From Vreelandella hamiltonii (lineage in GTDB: Bacteria; Pseudomonadota; Gammaproteobacteria; Pseudomonadales; Halomonadaceae): a stretch of DNA of 64,000 nt. This document shows positions 42,239-52,157 of the stretch, in pieces (position 1 is the stretch's first letter; every line of letters begins with the position of its first letter). The DNA lies in contig NZ_BMXN01000015.1 in NCBI RefSeq assembly GCF_014651775.1, forward strand, positions 1 to 64,000. Reading direction: 5' to 3'. The position numbers and the translations under genes are program-made. A model generated the notes under the pieces. It was not told the DNA's origin. It was given only the letters and a program-made list of their open reading frames with translations, and searched no databases.

Positions 42239-42307
42239 GATAGGTGTCTCATTCAATCGCGTTGACTCATTGGGTTACCGGCTTTGTCTGGTGGTTGAGC
42301 GATAAGT

Positions 42308-43528
42308 TCAGCGCGCCAGGTGACGCCGTTCGAAGGAGAACAAGTCGCTCAGCGGATGCCGCCTGCCTTCGAGATGGGCTCTCAAGAGATGCGCACCCAT
42401 CATGCTGTACGTAATACCATTTCCGCCATAGGCCATGGCAAAATGCACGTTCGGCCCCAGCGCCTCATGGGTCCCGAAATAAGGCAGCCCATCCTCGGTT
42501 TCAGCAAAGGTCCCCCCCCAACTGAAGGCAGGCGTCATGCGCAGAGAAGGCCATAGCGAAGATACCCTTTCAGCCAGCGATGCCGCTTTTTCAAGCACCC
42601 GCGCGTCCCTGCGCTCAGGAATATCCTCTTCGTCATCTTCACCGCCCACCAGCAAACGCCCATCATGGGTGGAGCGCAAATAGAGGTAGGGGCGCGCCGA
42701 TTCCCAGACCATGGTATCGCGAAGCTTGCCGAGCATGCCGCCTGGCAAAGGGTCGGTGACGAACGCGTAACTGCTGCGGTTGCTGGCGACCGGCTCTGGC
42801 AGCCATGTCTGGCTTTCATAACCGGCCGCAATGATCACCTGCTGGCAGCGTACCAGGGCGCCGTTGCGCAAACGAACCCCCATGGTCGCCCCGTCTGCCT
42901 CCAACGACTCCACCGCCGTTCGATCGTATACGTGCCCACCTCTGGCAACGACCTCATCGAGCAGTTGGTAAGCCATGCGGTAAGGGTCCACGGTAGCCGC
43001 CAGATGCGAGAGGATACCGCCGGGTGCGCTAAAGCCATACGCCTCCTGCAACTGCTCGGGCGAACACCACTGCACATCGAACCCCCACCGCTTGCGAATG
43101 GCAAACTCGTCCCGAAGAGAAGAGAGATGGCCCGCTTCACTGGCAAAATAAAGGCTCTGTTGGCGACGAAAGGCGATATCGCCCAGCTCTGCCGCACGGG
43201 CGGCCAATGCATGAACCGCCTCGGCACACCCCTGATAGGCCATGACGGCACTCGCTTCACCGTATTGCTGCGCCAGGTGATACAAGTGTGTATCGATTTC
43301 GTACTGCAACAGCGCCGTACTGGCCGCCGTGCTGCCCCACCCCACGTCACGACGCTCGAGGACGGCCACGTCATGGCCATGGCGTGTCAGCTCGTCGGCG
43401 ATCAACGCCCCGGTGATACCGCCGCCGATGATGGCTATGTTTACCTGAAGATCATGGGTAAGCTGAGGATAACGGGTCAACAAGCCATTACTGACCGTCC
43501 AGAAGGGGTAGCCACTTTTAAGATCCAT
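42308..43528 (-). CDS. FAD-dependent oxidoreductase (DAO family)
   Basis: A 406-residue flavoprotein with the DAO/glycine-oxidase fold. The FAD-binding IIGGGITGALIADEL motif is near residue 31, an ALERRDVGWGSTAAS-type segment follows, and a C-terminal MAYGGNGITYSMMG flavin contact is present. Such enzymes oxidise amines or amino acids such as gamma-glutamylputrescine, sarcosine or glycine. The specific substrate is unknown. AGGCGA lies before the chosen ATG at 43528. It is divergent from the threonine aldolase gene. Confidence 0.88.
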   Translation of the reverse strand: MDLKSGYPFWTVSNGLLTRYPQLTHDLQVNIAIIGGGITGALIADELTRHGHDVAVLERRDVGWGSTAASTALLQYEIDTHLYHLAQQYGEASAVMAYQGCAEAVHALAARAAELGDIAFRRQQSLYFASEAGHLSSLRDEFAIRKRWGFDVQWCSPEQLQEAYGFSAPGGILSHLAATVDPYRMAYQLLDEVVARGGHVYDRTAVESLEADGATMGVRLRNGALVRCQQVIIAAGYESQTWLPEPVASNRSSYAFVTDPLPGGMLGKLRDTMVWESARPYLYLRSTHDGRLLVGGEDDEEDIPERRDARVLEKAASLAERVSSLWPSLRMTPAFSWGGTFAETEDGLPYFGTHEALGPNVHFAMAYGGNGITYSMMGAHLLRAHLEGRRHPLSDLFSFERRHLAR

Positions 43529-43621
43529 TTTTTCGCCTATGCTGGGTGATCCTGTCACCCATTAACCATAGTGGTTTATCGGTGATCTGCCCGACGGCCA
43601 CGCTGTGAACAAGGAGTCACG

Positions 43622-44638
43622 ATGATCGATTTACGTAGCGATACGGTCACTCGCCCCACCTCCGCGATGCGGGCAGCCATGCTGGCAGCGCCTCTGGGCG
43701 ACGATGTCTGGGGCGACGACCCGACGGTCAATGCCTTTCAAGCGACCCTTGCCGAGCGCACGGGCAAGGAGGCTGCCCTGCTGTTCCCCAGTGGCACCCA
43801 AAGCAATCTGGTGGCGCTCATGGCGCACTGCGAACGCGGCGATGAGTACATCGTGGGCCAGAATGCTCATACTTACCGCTACGAAGGCGGCGGCGCCGCC
43901 GTGTTGGGCAGCATCCAGCCACAGCCGATAGAACACGCCGCAGACGGCAGCCTGCCACTCGACAAAATCGCTGCCGCCGTCAAAGCCGACGACGTTCACT
44001 TTGCCCGTACGCGGCTCCTGGCGCTGGAAAACACCATCGGTGGAAAAGTGCTGCCCGCCGAGTACGTTCAGCAGGCCACCGAGCTGGCGCGCGCTCACGG
44101 GCTGGCAACGCACCTGGACGGTGCTCGGCTCTTCAATGCCGCCGTCGCCACGGATACCTCGCTGAAGCAGCTGTGCCAGCCGTTCGACAGCGTATCACTC
44201 TGCTTTTCGAAAGGGCTGGGCACGCCCATGGGTTCGGCGCTGGTAGGGTCGCACGCATTGATCGAGCGTGCACGGCGCTGGCGCAAGATGGTAGGGGGCG
44301 GCATGCGCCAGGCGGGCATCATCGCCGCGGCCTGCCAGCATGCCCTCGACCATCACGTGGCCGACCTGGCCCATGATCATCGCCGCGCGGCGCGTTTGGC
44401 AGAAGGGTTGGCAGCGCTGCCCGGGCTCGAGGTCACCTCTCACGCCACCAACATGGTGTTCTTGCGCGTCGATCAAGCCCACGTGGCCCCGCTGGCTGCC
44501 TGGCTGAAAGAGCACGACATTCTGATCCAGCTGCTTTACGCCACGCGACTGGTGATCCATCGCGATATCGATGACGCCGCTGTCGAGCGTGTGCTGGAGG
44601 TCATGGGGCGCTACTTCGACGCGGCGGCATCACGATAG
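43622..44638 (+). CDS. ltaE: Low-specificity L-threonine aldolase
   Basis: PLP enzyme of 338 residues that splits L-threonine and allo-threonine to glycine and acetaldehyde. The start [13 protein letters not shown] is a family signature. The PLP-binding Lys lies in the [11 protein letters not shown] motif near residue 201, with HLDGARL upstream contacting the cofactor. AAGGAG precedes the ATG. Its 3' end overlaps the convergent argO gene by nine bases. Confidence 0.94.
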   Translation: MIDLRSDTVTRPTSAMRAAMLAAPLGDDVWGDDPTVNAFQATLAERTGKEAALLFPSGTQSNLVALMAHCERGDEYIVGQNAHTYRYEGGGAAVLGSIQPQPIEHAADGSLPLDKIAAAVKADDVHFARTRLLALENTIGGKVLPAEYVQQATELARAHGLATHLDGARLFNAAVATDTSLKQLCQPFDSVSLCFSKGLGTPMGSALVGSHALIERARRWRKMVGGGMRQAGIIAAACQHALDHHVADLAHDHRRAARLAEGLAALPGLEVTSHATNMVFLRVDQAHVAPLAAWLKEHDILIQLLYATRLVIHRDIDDAAVERVLEVMGRYFDAAASR

Positions 44639-45244
44639 CAGTGTCGACCCCAAGGCCAGGTGCACGGCAATCACCAGCATCATCACGCCAATGGCGCCAT
44701 CGATGACACGCCAGGCGCCGGGGCGAGAGAGCCAGGGGGAAAGCGCCGAGCCACCCCAGGCCAGCAAGCTGAACCAGAGAACCGAGGCCGTCGCGGCGCC
44801 CGCCACGAACACCCCGGCGCTCTCCTGCTGGGCCCCGACGGCAGGAATCAACAGCAGCGTATCCAGATACACTTGTGGATTGAGCACCGTGACAGCCAGG
44901 GTCGCCAACAGCACGCCGCGTAAACTGCGTGTGCGTGCGTGGTTGGCGGTCAGCCCCTCTCGGCCACTACCTGCACGCCACAAGGCCTGGGCGGCCAGCC
45001 AGCCCAGAAACAGCACCCCTACCCAGCGCAGGGCCTCCATGGCATTGGGCATGGTCAGCAGGAACGCACTGACGCCAAACATGCCAGCGGTCAACAGCAC
45101 TATGTCCGCACTCATGCACACACCCGCCGACCACCAGTGGTACTCCCGACGAATGGCCAACCCCAGCACATAGGCGTTCTGTGCACCAATGGCCATGATG
45201 ATCCCGCCGCATACCACGAGCCCCGTTATATAGCTTTGCCACAT
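44630..45244 (-). CDS. argO: LysE/ArgO-family amino-acid exporter
   Basis: Membrane exporter of 204 residues with six predicted segments. The start shows GLVVCGGIIMAIGAQNAYVL, the conserved LysE/ArgO segment, and a later TVLNPQVYLDTLLLIPAVG matches the second family motif. It should export arginine and related basic amino acids. In E. coli the adjacent LysR-type gene argP activates it. Here a close ArgP homologue lies 11 kb away, at 56205, on the far side of the siderophore genes. Confidence 0.92.
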   Translation of the reverse strand: MWQSYITGLVVCGGIIMAIGAQNAYVLGLAIRREYHWWSAGVCMSADIVLLTAGMFGVSAFLLTMPNAMEALRWVGVLFLGWLAAQALWRAGSGREGLTANHARTRSLRGVLLATLAVTVLNPQVYLDTLLLIPAVGAQQESAGVFVAGAATASVLWFSLLAWGGSALSPWLSRPGAWRVIDGAIGVMMLVIAVHLALGSTLLS

Positions 45245-45391
45245 GACCTATCCCTATCGCCGCTGCAAGAAGTGAAGCGCTACGATAGGCGGCAACGTCA
45301 ATAAATAAAAATCATACTGTGAATAGGCCATTAGCTTTTCTTATAGTCATAAAGTGTCGATTGGCAAACACGAGAAACATGAGCCTGCAGG

Positions 45392-46288
45392 TCACGGCAT
45401 CTCGTGCGGACCCAGCGCTTCCACCAGCGAGGTGGCAAAGCGTAATGCCGAGGGCCAGCCACCCCAGTGCCAATAGGCTACGGACAACGTCGTGGCTTCC
45501 TGACGGGTCACGGCCGGCCAATATTGCCAAATTCCCCGTTCAAGCAGCGTTTGCTGTGTCCCCGCCGCAGAATAAGGGCTTTCCAACAGCATCACTCGGC
45601 CTTCGAGTTCGAACAGCTGCCCGGCGGTGACGGTCGCAAACCCCCAGCGATTGACCTCCCCATCCCACCCATTGCGCAGGCCCAACTGCTCCAGCACCAG
45701 GTTTTCCAGGCTTCCTTGGCCAAACACTCTGGCATGACGCTCATCCATCAAACTGACCAGCACCAACGGTTGAGTCGCCTGGTCATGGTTCTGAAAGTGA
45801 GTAGCCAAGATCTCCAGCTGTGCCCTGACACCCTGCAAATACTCATCTGCATGGCTGCGTACGCCTGCTAATTCTCCCAGTTGCTCCGTCAATCCATCCA
45901 ACCGCTCACTTAACGGTGTGCCCTGCTGATAGATTGTCCACTCTTTCAGTGCGGCCAGGCGGCTCAGTTGGGGCACCAGATTGGCGTGGGCGGGTGGCGA
46001 GATCAGAATGTGCGAAGGCGCAATGTCTTGTATCAACTCGAGGTTGGGCAGGTGGCGGCTACCCAGCTCCACCACGGCGGGCAGCGCTTGAGGGTCGCGC
46101 CACCATACGCGATAACCCGAGAGACCGCCCAAGGCTTCAGGCGGTTCCCCCAGCGCTTGCAAGGTTTCGGCTATCGCATAGTCCAGCGTTATGACGTTAC
46201 CGGGCGTGTCGTGTTGACCCCACGCCGGAGCCGCCAACAACATGGCGGGCAACAGCCCGCACATGGCCCTGCGCATGATCTGCAGCAT
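45392..46288 (-). CDS. Ferric-siderophore periplasmic binding protein, FhuD-like
   Basis: Class III solute-binding protein of 298 residues with a signal peptide of about 24 residues (ending AWG). It has the IAETLQALGEPPEALGG and HLPNLELIQDIAPSHILIS segments typical of the FhuD/FecB group. It would carry a ferric siderophore from the TonB receptor to the FhuB-like permease. It is the last gene of the leftward operon, three bases after the receptor gene. Confidence 0.88.
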   Translation of the reverse strand: MLQIMRRAMCGLLPAMLLAAPAWGQHDTPGNVITLDYAIAETLQALGEPPEALGGLSGYRVWWRDPQALPAVVELGSRHLPNLELIQDIAPSHILISPPAHANLVPQLSRLAALKEWTIYQQGTPLSERLDGLTEQLGELAGVRSHADEYLQGVRAQLEILATHFQNHDQATQPLVLVSLMDERHARVFGQGSLENLVLEQLGLRNGWDGEVNRWGFATVTAGQLFELEGRVMLLESPYSAAGTQQTLLERGIWQYWPAVTRQEATTLSVAYWHWGGWPSALRFATSLVEALGPHEMP

Positions 46289-46291
46289 GGA

Positions 46292-48772
46292 TCAATACCG
46301 GAATGACAGCGTGCCCAGGACCGTACGGTCAGTGCCCCAGTAGCAACGGGCGGCATTGTTGCACTCGCCCACATACTGTTTATCGAAGAGATTCTCCACA
46401 TTGAGCCCTACCCGCCAGTTCGCATCCAAGGCATAGCCGAGGGAAAGGTCAGCGAGCGTCACGGCGCGCGTGGCGAGCGTATCGCCGTATGCCAGGCTCG
46501 CGTCAGGATAGGCGTTGGAGCTTCCCAGGTAGCGCACGCCCAGCCCTATTTCAGCGCCTTGCATGGGCCCTTGGAGAACCTCATAGTGGGCCCACAGAGA
46601 GGCCTTGTGGCGAGGTACGCCAGCCACCTGATTATCCTCATAACGGGGAAACGCCACGTCCTCGACAATACGCGCATCGGTGTAGGTGTATGCAGCGGCA
46701 ACGCTAAGCGCATCGCTGACATCACTGACCAACTCCAGTTCGATACCATTGGAATCGGTACGCCCCACGTTGCGGTAGCCACCGATGGCGCTGTCGTAGT
46801 TGATGTCATTCTTCATCACGATATCGTAGGTCGAGAGCGTAATGGCGGTATCCGAGTCAGGCAGGTCGTAGCGCAGGCCCAACTCGTACTGGCGGCCTGT
46901 AATGGGATCTAGCGGCTCGTTGGTGGCGACAGAGACCTGGCGCGCGGGCACAAACGTAGTCGCATAATTCACATAGGGTGATAAACCGGAGTCGAACTGA
47001 TACATCAAGCCTGCTTGCCAGCTAAACTCCTCATCGGTGACAGAAAAGCCACTTCCGGGTGCCAGATGGTTGTTGTACTCCGTCCTGGCCGAGTCAAAGC
47101 GCCCACCCACCTGGGCAATCAAGCCCCCCACTTGGCTATGCAACTGGGAGTAGATACCGGTCAACGCCTGGACGTCCTCACCGTCTTCAGAGCGCTGCAG
47201 CGTTTGCGGTGATGAACTCCACTGGGGGTTAAAGATATTGATCAGTTGAGGCGTACTGAACCCCACATCCTGGGTCTGAGAAAAAGAGGTTCGATCATAG
47301 CCAAACCCGGCGAGCCAGGTGTGCTCAACGGTATCGTTACCAAATTTGCCTACCACGCGGTTATCAATCGCCAAGGTCCTGCTATCGTTGTCGCGGTCTC
47401 TGCCGTAAGCACCAATGACATCGTCATAGCCATCGCCTGGGTAACTCCACCACACTTCCCGACGATTCACGTGAGAACGCAAGTAACGGGCATTTTGTTG
47501 AAAACGCCAATCCTCGTTGAAAGCGTGTTCGTACTCATAGCCTAACGACCAGACTTCCCGCTCGAAGGTGTCCCACTCAGGATGGCCCAGGTTCGTGCGG
47601 GAGCTCAGCGTTCCTGAAGGGTGATCGAGCAGGGTCCCCGCCGCTGGCAATCCTAGCTGCAGCTCGGTGTCATCTTGTTGGTACATACCCAACACGGTCA
47701 GCCGGTCTTGATCACTCAGCTCGAAGGTCAACGAGGGGGCGATGTAGGTGCGATCGTCCTGTACGCTATCGATCTGGGTATCCGAGTCGCGATGCAAAAA
47801 GACGACTCGGCCCTGTACCGACCCGTCAGCATTCAGCGGGCCAGACACGTCGGCCGAGACCTGGCGGCGGTCATGGCTACCATAACTCAGGTTCACCTCG
47901 CCTTGATGATCAGCGGTAGGTCGTTTGCTGACCAAGTTGACCAATCCGCCAGGCACGTTTTCACCGTAAAGCGCCGTGGTGGGCCCTTTGAAGACTTCAA
48001 CCCGCTCCAGGCCATAGGGCTCTGCCGACGTGGAGTAGGCGTTGGGTTGCACACGCAGGCCATCGCGGTAAGTACCGTAGCCATAATCGCGCTGGTTCAT
48101 ACCGCGAATAAAGAAGATATCGCCTGCCAAGCCATCCCCCACCGGGAAGTCACTCGACGAAATACCGGGCACGTAACTCAAGATGTTGCTGAGTGTGCGA
48201 GGGTTCTGATCCTCGATGCGTTGACGAGTCACCACGGACACCGTACGCGGCGTGTCCTCGAGCGCGGTATCGGTCTTGGTGGCCGTCAAACTGCGCTGTG
48301 CTCGATAGCCATGGTCAGGCCCCACGGCAGAGGGGCTCAACCACTCGGCTTCTACATGAAGCACCGGCAACGCTTCATTACCGGCCTGCTCTACCAGCCG
48401 ATAACTGCCATCGCTCTGCCGCGCGGCTCCAAGGTGGGTTCCGTACAGCAGCCGCTCAAGCCCCGCCTCGACGCTGTACTGCCCAGACAGCCCAGGGCTC
48501 TGGCGCCCTTCGCCCAGTTGGCTGGCACCGCTGATGAATACCCCCGCTTCCGTGGCAAACCGATTGATCACTGTGCTGAGCGAGCCAGCGGGGATCTCAT
48601 AGTCGCGAGCTTGCTGCTGGCTGGTTTGCGCCATGGCCGGCATCGCCAGCAGTGGTGTCACCAACCAGCCCACGGCTGTGAGGTGCACTGCCAGCGCGAG
48701 GGCGCGGTGACGCCTTGGCAACAGACGGGTGACAGTCGACGATGAAGGCAATGCAGAGCGCTGATGCGGCAT
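46292..48772 (-). CDS. TonB-dependent ferric-siderophore receptor with STN signalling domain
   Basis: Outer-membrane receptor of 826 residues. A long signal peptide is followed by an STN domain (about 55-105, beginning YEIPAGSLSTVINRFA), which contacts the FecR-type regulator in the periplasm. A TonB-box-containing linker, a plug (EDTPRTVSVVTRQRIEDQ onwards) and a 22-strand barrel ending in aromatic FRY follow. It belongs to the FhuA/FpvA-like siderophore receptors. The start at 48772 has an AAGGGG; 20 more codons upstream are not family-like. It lies 101 bases after fecR, so it may have its own FecI-dependent promoter. Confidence 0.94.
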   Translation of the reverse strand: MPHQRSALPSSSTVTRLLPRRHRALALAVHLTAVGWLVTPLLAMPAMAQTSQQQARDYEIPAGSLSTVINRFATEAGVFISGASQLGEGRQSPGLSGQYSVEAGLERLLYGTHLGAARQSDGSYRLVEQAGNEALPVLHVEAEWLSPSAVGPDHGYRAQRSLTATKTDTALEDTPRTVSVVTRQRIEDQNPRTLSNILSYVPGISSSDFPVGDGLAGDIFFIRGMNQRDYGYGTYRDGLRVQPNAYSTSAEPYGLERVEVFKGPTTALYGENVPGGLVNLVSKRPTADHQGEVNLSYGSHDRRQVSADVSGPLNADGSVQGRVVFLHRDSDTQIDSVQDDRTYIAPSLTFELSDQDRLTVLGMYQQDDTELQLGLPAAGTLLDHPSGTLSSRTNLGHPEWDTFEREVWSLGYEYEHAFNEDWRFQQNARYLRSHVNRREVWWSYPGDGYDDVIGAYGRDRDNDSRTLAIDNRVVGKFGNDTVEHTWLAGFGYDRTSFSQTQDVGFSTPQLINIFNPQWSSSPQTLQRSEDGEDVQALTGIYSQLHSQVGGLIAQVGGRFDSARTEYNNHLAPGSGFSVTDEEFSWQAGLMYQFDSGLSPYVNYATTFVPARQVSVATNEPLDPITGRQYELGLRYDLPDSDTAITLSTYDIVMKNDINYDSAIGGYRNVGRTDSNGIELELVSDVSDALSVAAAYTYTDARIVEDVAFPRYEDNQVAGVPRHKASLWAHYEVLQGPMQGAEIGLGVRYLGSSNAYPDASLAYGDTLATRAVTLADLSLGYALDANWRVGLNVENLFDKQYVGECNNAARCYWGTDRTVLGTLSFRY

Positions 48773-48873
48773 ATCGATTCCCCTTGCAGATGATGTTTGA
48801 CGACTTATGGAGAGGAATCGAACCAACGCCAAAAAGGGGAACCCAGAACGTGTTTTTTATATTGGGCGTGCTG

Positions 48874-49890
48874 TTATTTGTCAGCCGACACCGCCTCGAT
48901 CTTGATCCAAAAGGGCATGACTCGGAGTGCCTTCACGGGTAGGGTCGTTTCGACCATGCTCAGGGTGCGCTCCAGGTCGTCAATGGGGAAGGCACCGAAC
49001 AGGGTCAGCTCTGCCACCGCTGGATCGACCTCCAGGCGGCCATGATGATGCCGACTCAGCTCCATGGCGAAGGCTTTCAATGACATGTCTTCCGCCAGCA
49101 AGACACCCTGGGCCCAAGCTGCCTGACTCACCACGGCAGGCGTGAGCCCGCTAACCTCATGAGCGGAATAGCTGGCCTGATGCCCGGCATCGACCACCTC
49201 ACGTTGGCCAGCCTGCCCGCCATCGCCAAGGGTCTGAATAGCCACCGCGCCCTCGAACACCGCCAAAAGCTCGTCGTCTTGGCGCTGGCGAACGCTGAAA
49301 CGGGTTCCCAGGGGAGTCAGTCGCGCATGACGGGTATCCATGTACAAGGGGCGCTCGGGGGCATCCCCTGTGTCGATCAGCACCTCGCCTGCCACCAGCT
49401 GTAGCCGACGATACCCAGCGGCGTAGTCGACATTCAGCGCCGACGCGCTACTGAGCCATACCTGAGTGCCGTCCTCCAGTTCGATACGGTAAATGTCGCC
49501 GGTGGCAGAGCGGTAATCGGCACGCCAATAGGCTACCCATTGAGGCAACGGCGTCCACTGCCAGGAGAGCCCTGCCAGCACGACCACGACCACCAGGCTG
49601 GACAGCCCGTTCAGCAGATGCCACCTACCTCGGCGCCGATGTCGCGCCGAGCTGATGACTCGGTCGGCGGCCTGCCGCTCTGCATCATCAAGGTGGGCGG
49701 TGAAACGCTGGCTGACGCCTTCCACTTGCTGCCAAGCCCAGCGGTGGGTGTCGTTGGCCTCATGCCACTCCTGCCAACGACGATGTGCCATGGCCGACGG
49801 CTCCGCTGCTTGCCTCTCGGCAAACCACTCGGCAGCCTCCGCCAACGCACGACGTTTGGCTGCTTCATCGTCGCAGGTAGCCGTCTCCAT
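48874..49890 (-). CDS. fecR: FecR-family anti-sigma / sigma-regulator protein
   Basis: Inner-membrane regulator of 338 residues. The N-terminal DUF4880-like cytoplasmic part (AAEWFAERQAAEPSAMAHRRWQEW in pieces) binds the FecI-type sigma factor, a single membrane segment lies at about 93-110, and a periplasmic FecR domain (about 128-225) with a C-terminal STN-like part touches the receptor. Its ATG directly follows the fecI stop codon with no spacing, so translation is coupled. Confidence 0.93.
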   Translation of the reverse strand: METATCDDEAAKRRALAEAAEWFAERQAAEPSAMAHRRWQEWHEANDTHRWAWQQVEGVSQRFTAHLDDAERQAADRVISSARHRRRGRWHLLNGLSSLVVVVVLAGLSWQWTPLPQWVAYWRADYRSATGDIYRIELEDGTQVWLSSASALNVDYAAGYRRLQLVAGEVLIDTGDAPERPLYMDTRHARLTPLGTRFSVRQRQDDELLAVFEGAVAIQTLGDGGQAGQREVVDAGHQASYSAHEVSGLTPAVVSQAAWAQGVLLAEDMSLKAFAMELSRHHHGRLEVDPAVAELTLFGAFPIDDLERTLSMVETTLPVKALRVMPFWIKIEAVSADK

Positions 49891-50442
49891 CTAGAGGCTC
49901 GCCTCGAAGCCTGCTTCGATCAACGCGCATTGCAGCATGGCCTGCGCCATATATTTTTTGACCATCCGTTCGGAAACCCCCAGCTCCTCGGCAATCTGCC
50001 GATAGGGTTTACCGTGTAGCTGCGAGGCCAGAAAGGCACTGACGACTTTCTCCGGCAGTTGCGCCAGCATGCGGTCGATTTCACACAGGGTTTCGATGAC
50101 GATCTGATGGTGTTCGACGGAGGGCATGTTCACTTCCGCGCGGACGGCCAATGTCTCTCGCCAGGCTCGCTCGATGTCCTGACGGCGCCAATGATCCACG
50201 CACATCCCCTTGGCCATCCGGCTGAGATAGGCTCGGGTGCCATCGAAACTATCGAAATGGCGCGGCGTCTTCAGCAACCGCACAAACGCATCCTGCGCCA
50301 AATCGGCCGCCGATTCGCCGCATCCCAGCCGTTGCCTGAGCAACTGCTGCAACCAAGGCTGGTGGTGATGATAGAGCTGGCCCAGTGACTCTCGACAACC
50401 CGTATGATAAGCCGAGTGCCCGACGGCGGGAGGGATCGTCAT
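49891..50442 (-). CDS. fecI: ECF sigma factor, FecI family
   Basis: A 183-residue extracytoplasmic-function sigma factor. Region 2 includes AADLAQDAFVRLLKTPR, and region 4 has the helix-turn-helix GKPYRQIAEELGVSERMVKKYMAQAM. With FecR and the STN-bearing receptor it makes a complete surface-signalling set. The gene starts seven bases after the exporter gene, so it should also be read from the Fur-controlled operon promoter upstream. Confidence 0.94.
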   Translation of the reverse strand: MTIPPAVGHSAYHTGCRESLGQLYHHHQPWLQQLLRQRLGCGESAADLAQDAFVRLLKTPRHFDSFDGTRAYLSRMAKGMCVDHWRRQDIERAWRETLAVRAEVNMPSVEHHQIVIETLCEIDRMLAQLPEKVVSAFLASQLHGKPYRQIAEELGVSERMVKKYMAQAMLQCALIEAGFEASL

Positions 50443-50449
50443 GGTGCTT

Positions 50450-52108
50450 TCATCCGCTCACTCGGGCCACCGCGTCGCGGCTGGCGGCTGCGCGCTGCTC
50501 ACCGGAGAGCTCGACGAGCTGCCCGCCGCGCATTTCCAGCAGTCGGTCGGCCTGGTCGAAATAGTGGTCATCGTGGCTGATCACGACCAGCGTTTTGCCC
50601 AGCGCCCTGAGCTGCGGCAGTAGCTCGCGGTAGAAGACGCGCCGAAACTGAGGGTCCTGGTCGGCAGCCCACTCGTCCAGCAGCAACACATCGCGCTGTT
50701 CGGCTACCGCCAGCAGCATGGCGAGGCGCTTGCGCTGGCCCTGGGAGAGGTTGACGTTGGTGACGCGGTCGCCGTCGAAATCGAGCTTGTTCTGCATGGC
50801 CAGGGCGGCCAGCCACTGTTCCACCAGGGCCGGGTCGGGTGCCTCGCCCCCTGGCCCCATCAACCGGTCAAACAAGTGCAGGTCCGTGTAAATGGCCGAA
50901 AAGTGCTGTCGATAGCGTGTCCAGTCTTGGTCGCGTAGCGGCTTGCCATCGACGCGGACACAGCCACGCTGAGGGTGGTAAAGCCCGGTCAGTAGCCTCG
51001 CCAGGGTCGATTTTCCGCTGCCGTTTCCGCCAATCAGGAACACCACTTCGCCACGCTTCAAGGTCAGATCGATAGGGCCAATGGCAAAGCCCGCGCGCGA
51101 CTCCTCATCCGGATAGCGATAGCAGACCTGCTCCAGGGTCAGTTCCTGCCAATCGTGGCGCTGGGCCGCGTGGCCGAAGGTTTCACTGTGCTCGGCCAGC
51201 TCCAGACTACGAATCTTTTCAAACGCGACTCGGGCGTTGATCAGCGTCGGGAAAGCGCCTATCGCCTGTATCAGCGGCGCGCGCAGAAACAGCAGAGTCA
51301 GCGAAAAGGTGGTGGCCACCTGCACCGATGCCCAGCCAAGGCCATTGGCCAAAAAGAAGGTGATGCCAATCGCCCCTAGCATCATGATGTTGAACCAGTT
51401 CACGGCGCTGAGATGATAGGTATCGCCCAGAATGTAATGACGGCGACAATCCTTGGCGTTGGGCGTATAGACATCGCGGTACAGCCATTCGGCGCGGTCG
51501 CGGTTGAGCGCCAGCTCTTTGCGCCCCTCGATCACGGCCTGGTAATCCGCGTAGAGACGATCCTGTATCTCGCGCAGCTTGGCCATGTGCCCATAGACTC
51601 GCGCCACCAGACGCATACCGATGACCACCGTCACGATCACCCACAATGCGGAGATCCCCAGCATGGCAGGCGAAAGCCACCACAGGTAAAGCGTGGCACC
51701 CACCGTCAGCACCCCGCCTTGCACCAGTTCCGGCAAACGTATGAAGGCAACGGTGACCGAGTTCACATCGGTGGAGAGGCTCGCCAGCAGGCGCGCACTG
51801 CCGATCTGCTCGGCACGCTCGAGATGGGTATCCAGAATGCGCTTGATCAACTGCCCCCGCAGCCGATAAACGAACTGGTGGCCCAGCGTGGTCAGCGCCA
51901 ATTGCGATGCCAGGGTTATGAGCAGCAGTAGCGCGATCAACCCCAGAAACTCGGGCAGGATACGCCAGGGATCAACGAAGGAACCCAGCAGCCGCTGATT
52001 GATAAACGCGATGACGCCAATGCCCAGGCCCGCACTGGCCAGACTCAGTAGCAACACGGCGACGAAGGGCCAGCGGTAATCACGCCATACGATCTTCAAC
52101 AGCTCCAT
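50450..52108 (-). CDS. Cyclic-peptide/siderophore export ABC transporter (SyrD/PvdE/YojI-like)
   Basis: A fused half-transporter of 552 residues, with six membrane segments in the first 300 and an ATP-binding domain carrying GGNGSGKST, the [15 protein letters not shown] signature (the usual LSGGQ is LSQGQ here, as in this subfamily) and [12 protein letters not shown]. This subfamily exports peptide siderophores such as pyoverdine precursors, or microcin J25. I prefer the second ATG (52108), placed 8 bases after AGGAG; the first ATG (52114) is too close. It sits inside a siderophore uptake operon, so siderophore or siderophore-peptide export is inferred. Confidence 0.88.
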   Translation of the reverse strand: MELLKIVWRDYRWPFVAVLLLSLASAGLGIGVIAFINQRLLGSFVDPWRILPEFLGLIALLLLITLASQLALTTLGHQFVYRLRGQLIKRILDTHLERAEQIGSARLLASLSTDVNSVTVAFIRLPELVQGGVLTVGATLYLWWLSPAMLGISALWVIVTVVIGMRLVARVYGHMAKLREIQDRLYADYQAVIEGRKELALNRDRAEWLYRDVYTPNAKDCRRHYILGDTYHLSAVNWFNIMMLGAIGITFFLANGLGWASVQVATTFSLTLLFLRAPLIQAIGAFPTLINARVAFEKIRSLELAEHSETFGHAAQRHDWQELTLEQVCYRYPDEESRAGFAIGPIDLTLKRGEVVFLIGGNGSGKSTLARLLTGLYHPQRGCVRVDGKPLRDQDWTRYRQHFSAIYTDLHLFDRLMGPGGEAPDPALVEQWLAALAMQNKLDFDGDRVTNVNLSQGQRKRLAMLLAVAEQRDVLLLDEWAADQDPQFRRVFYRELLPQLRALGKTLVVISHDDHYFDQADRLLEMRGGQLVELSGEQRAAASRDAVARVSG

Positions 52109-52157
52109 CACCATGACTCCTGGGCTTTTTTCATATCACCACCAATAGAGAGGGCAA

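Noticed and set aside
47675..48745. A 356-codon plus-strand frame opposite the TonB receptor gene
   Set aside because: It is a shadow of the receptor; the receptor has signal peptide, STN, plug and barrel motifs throughout.
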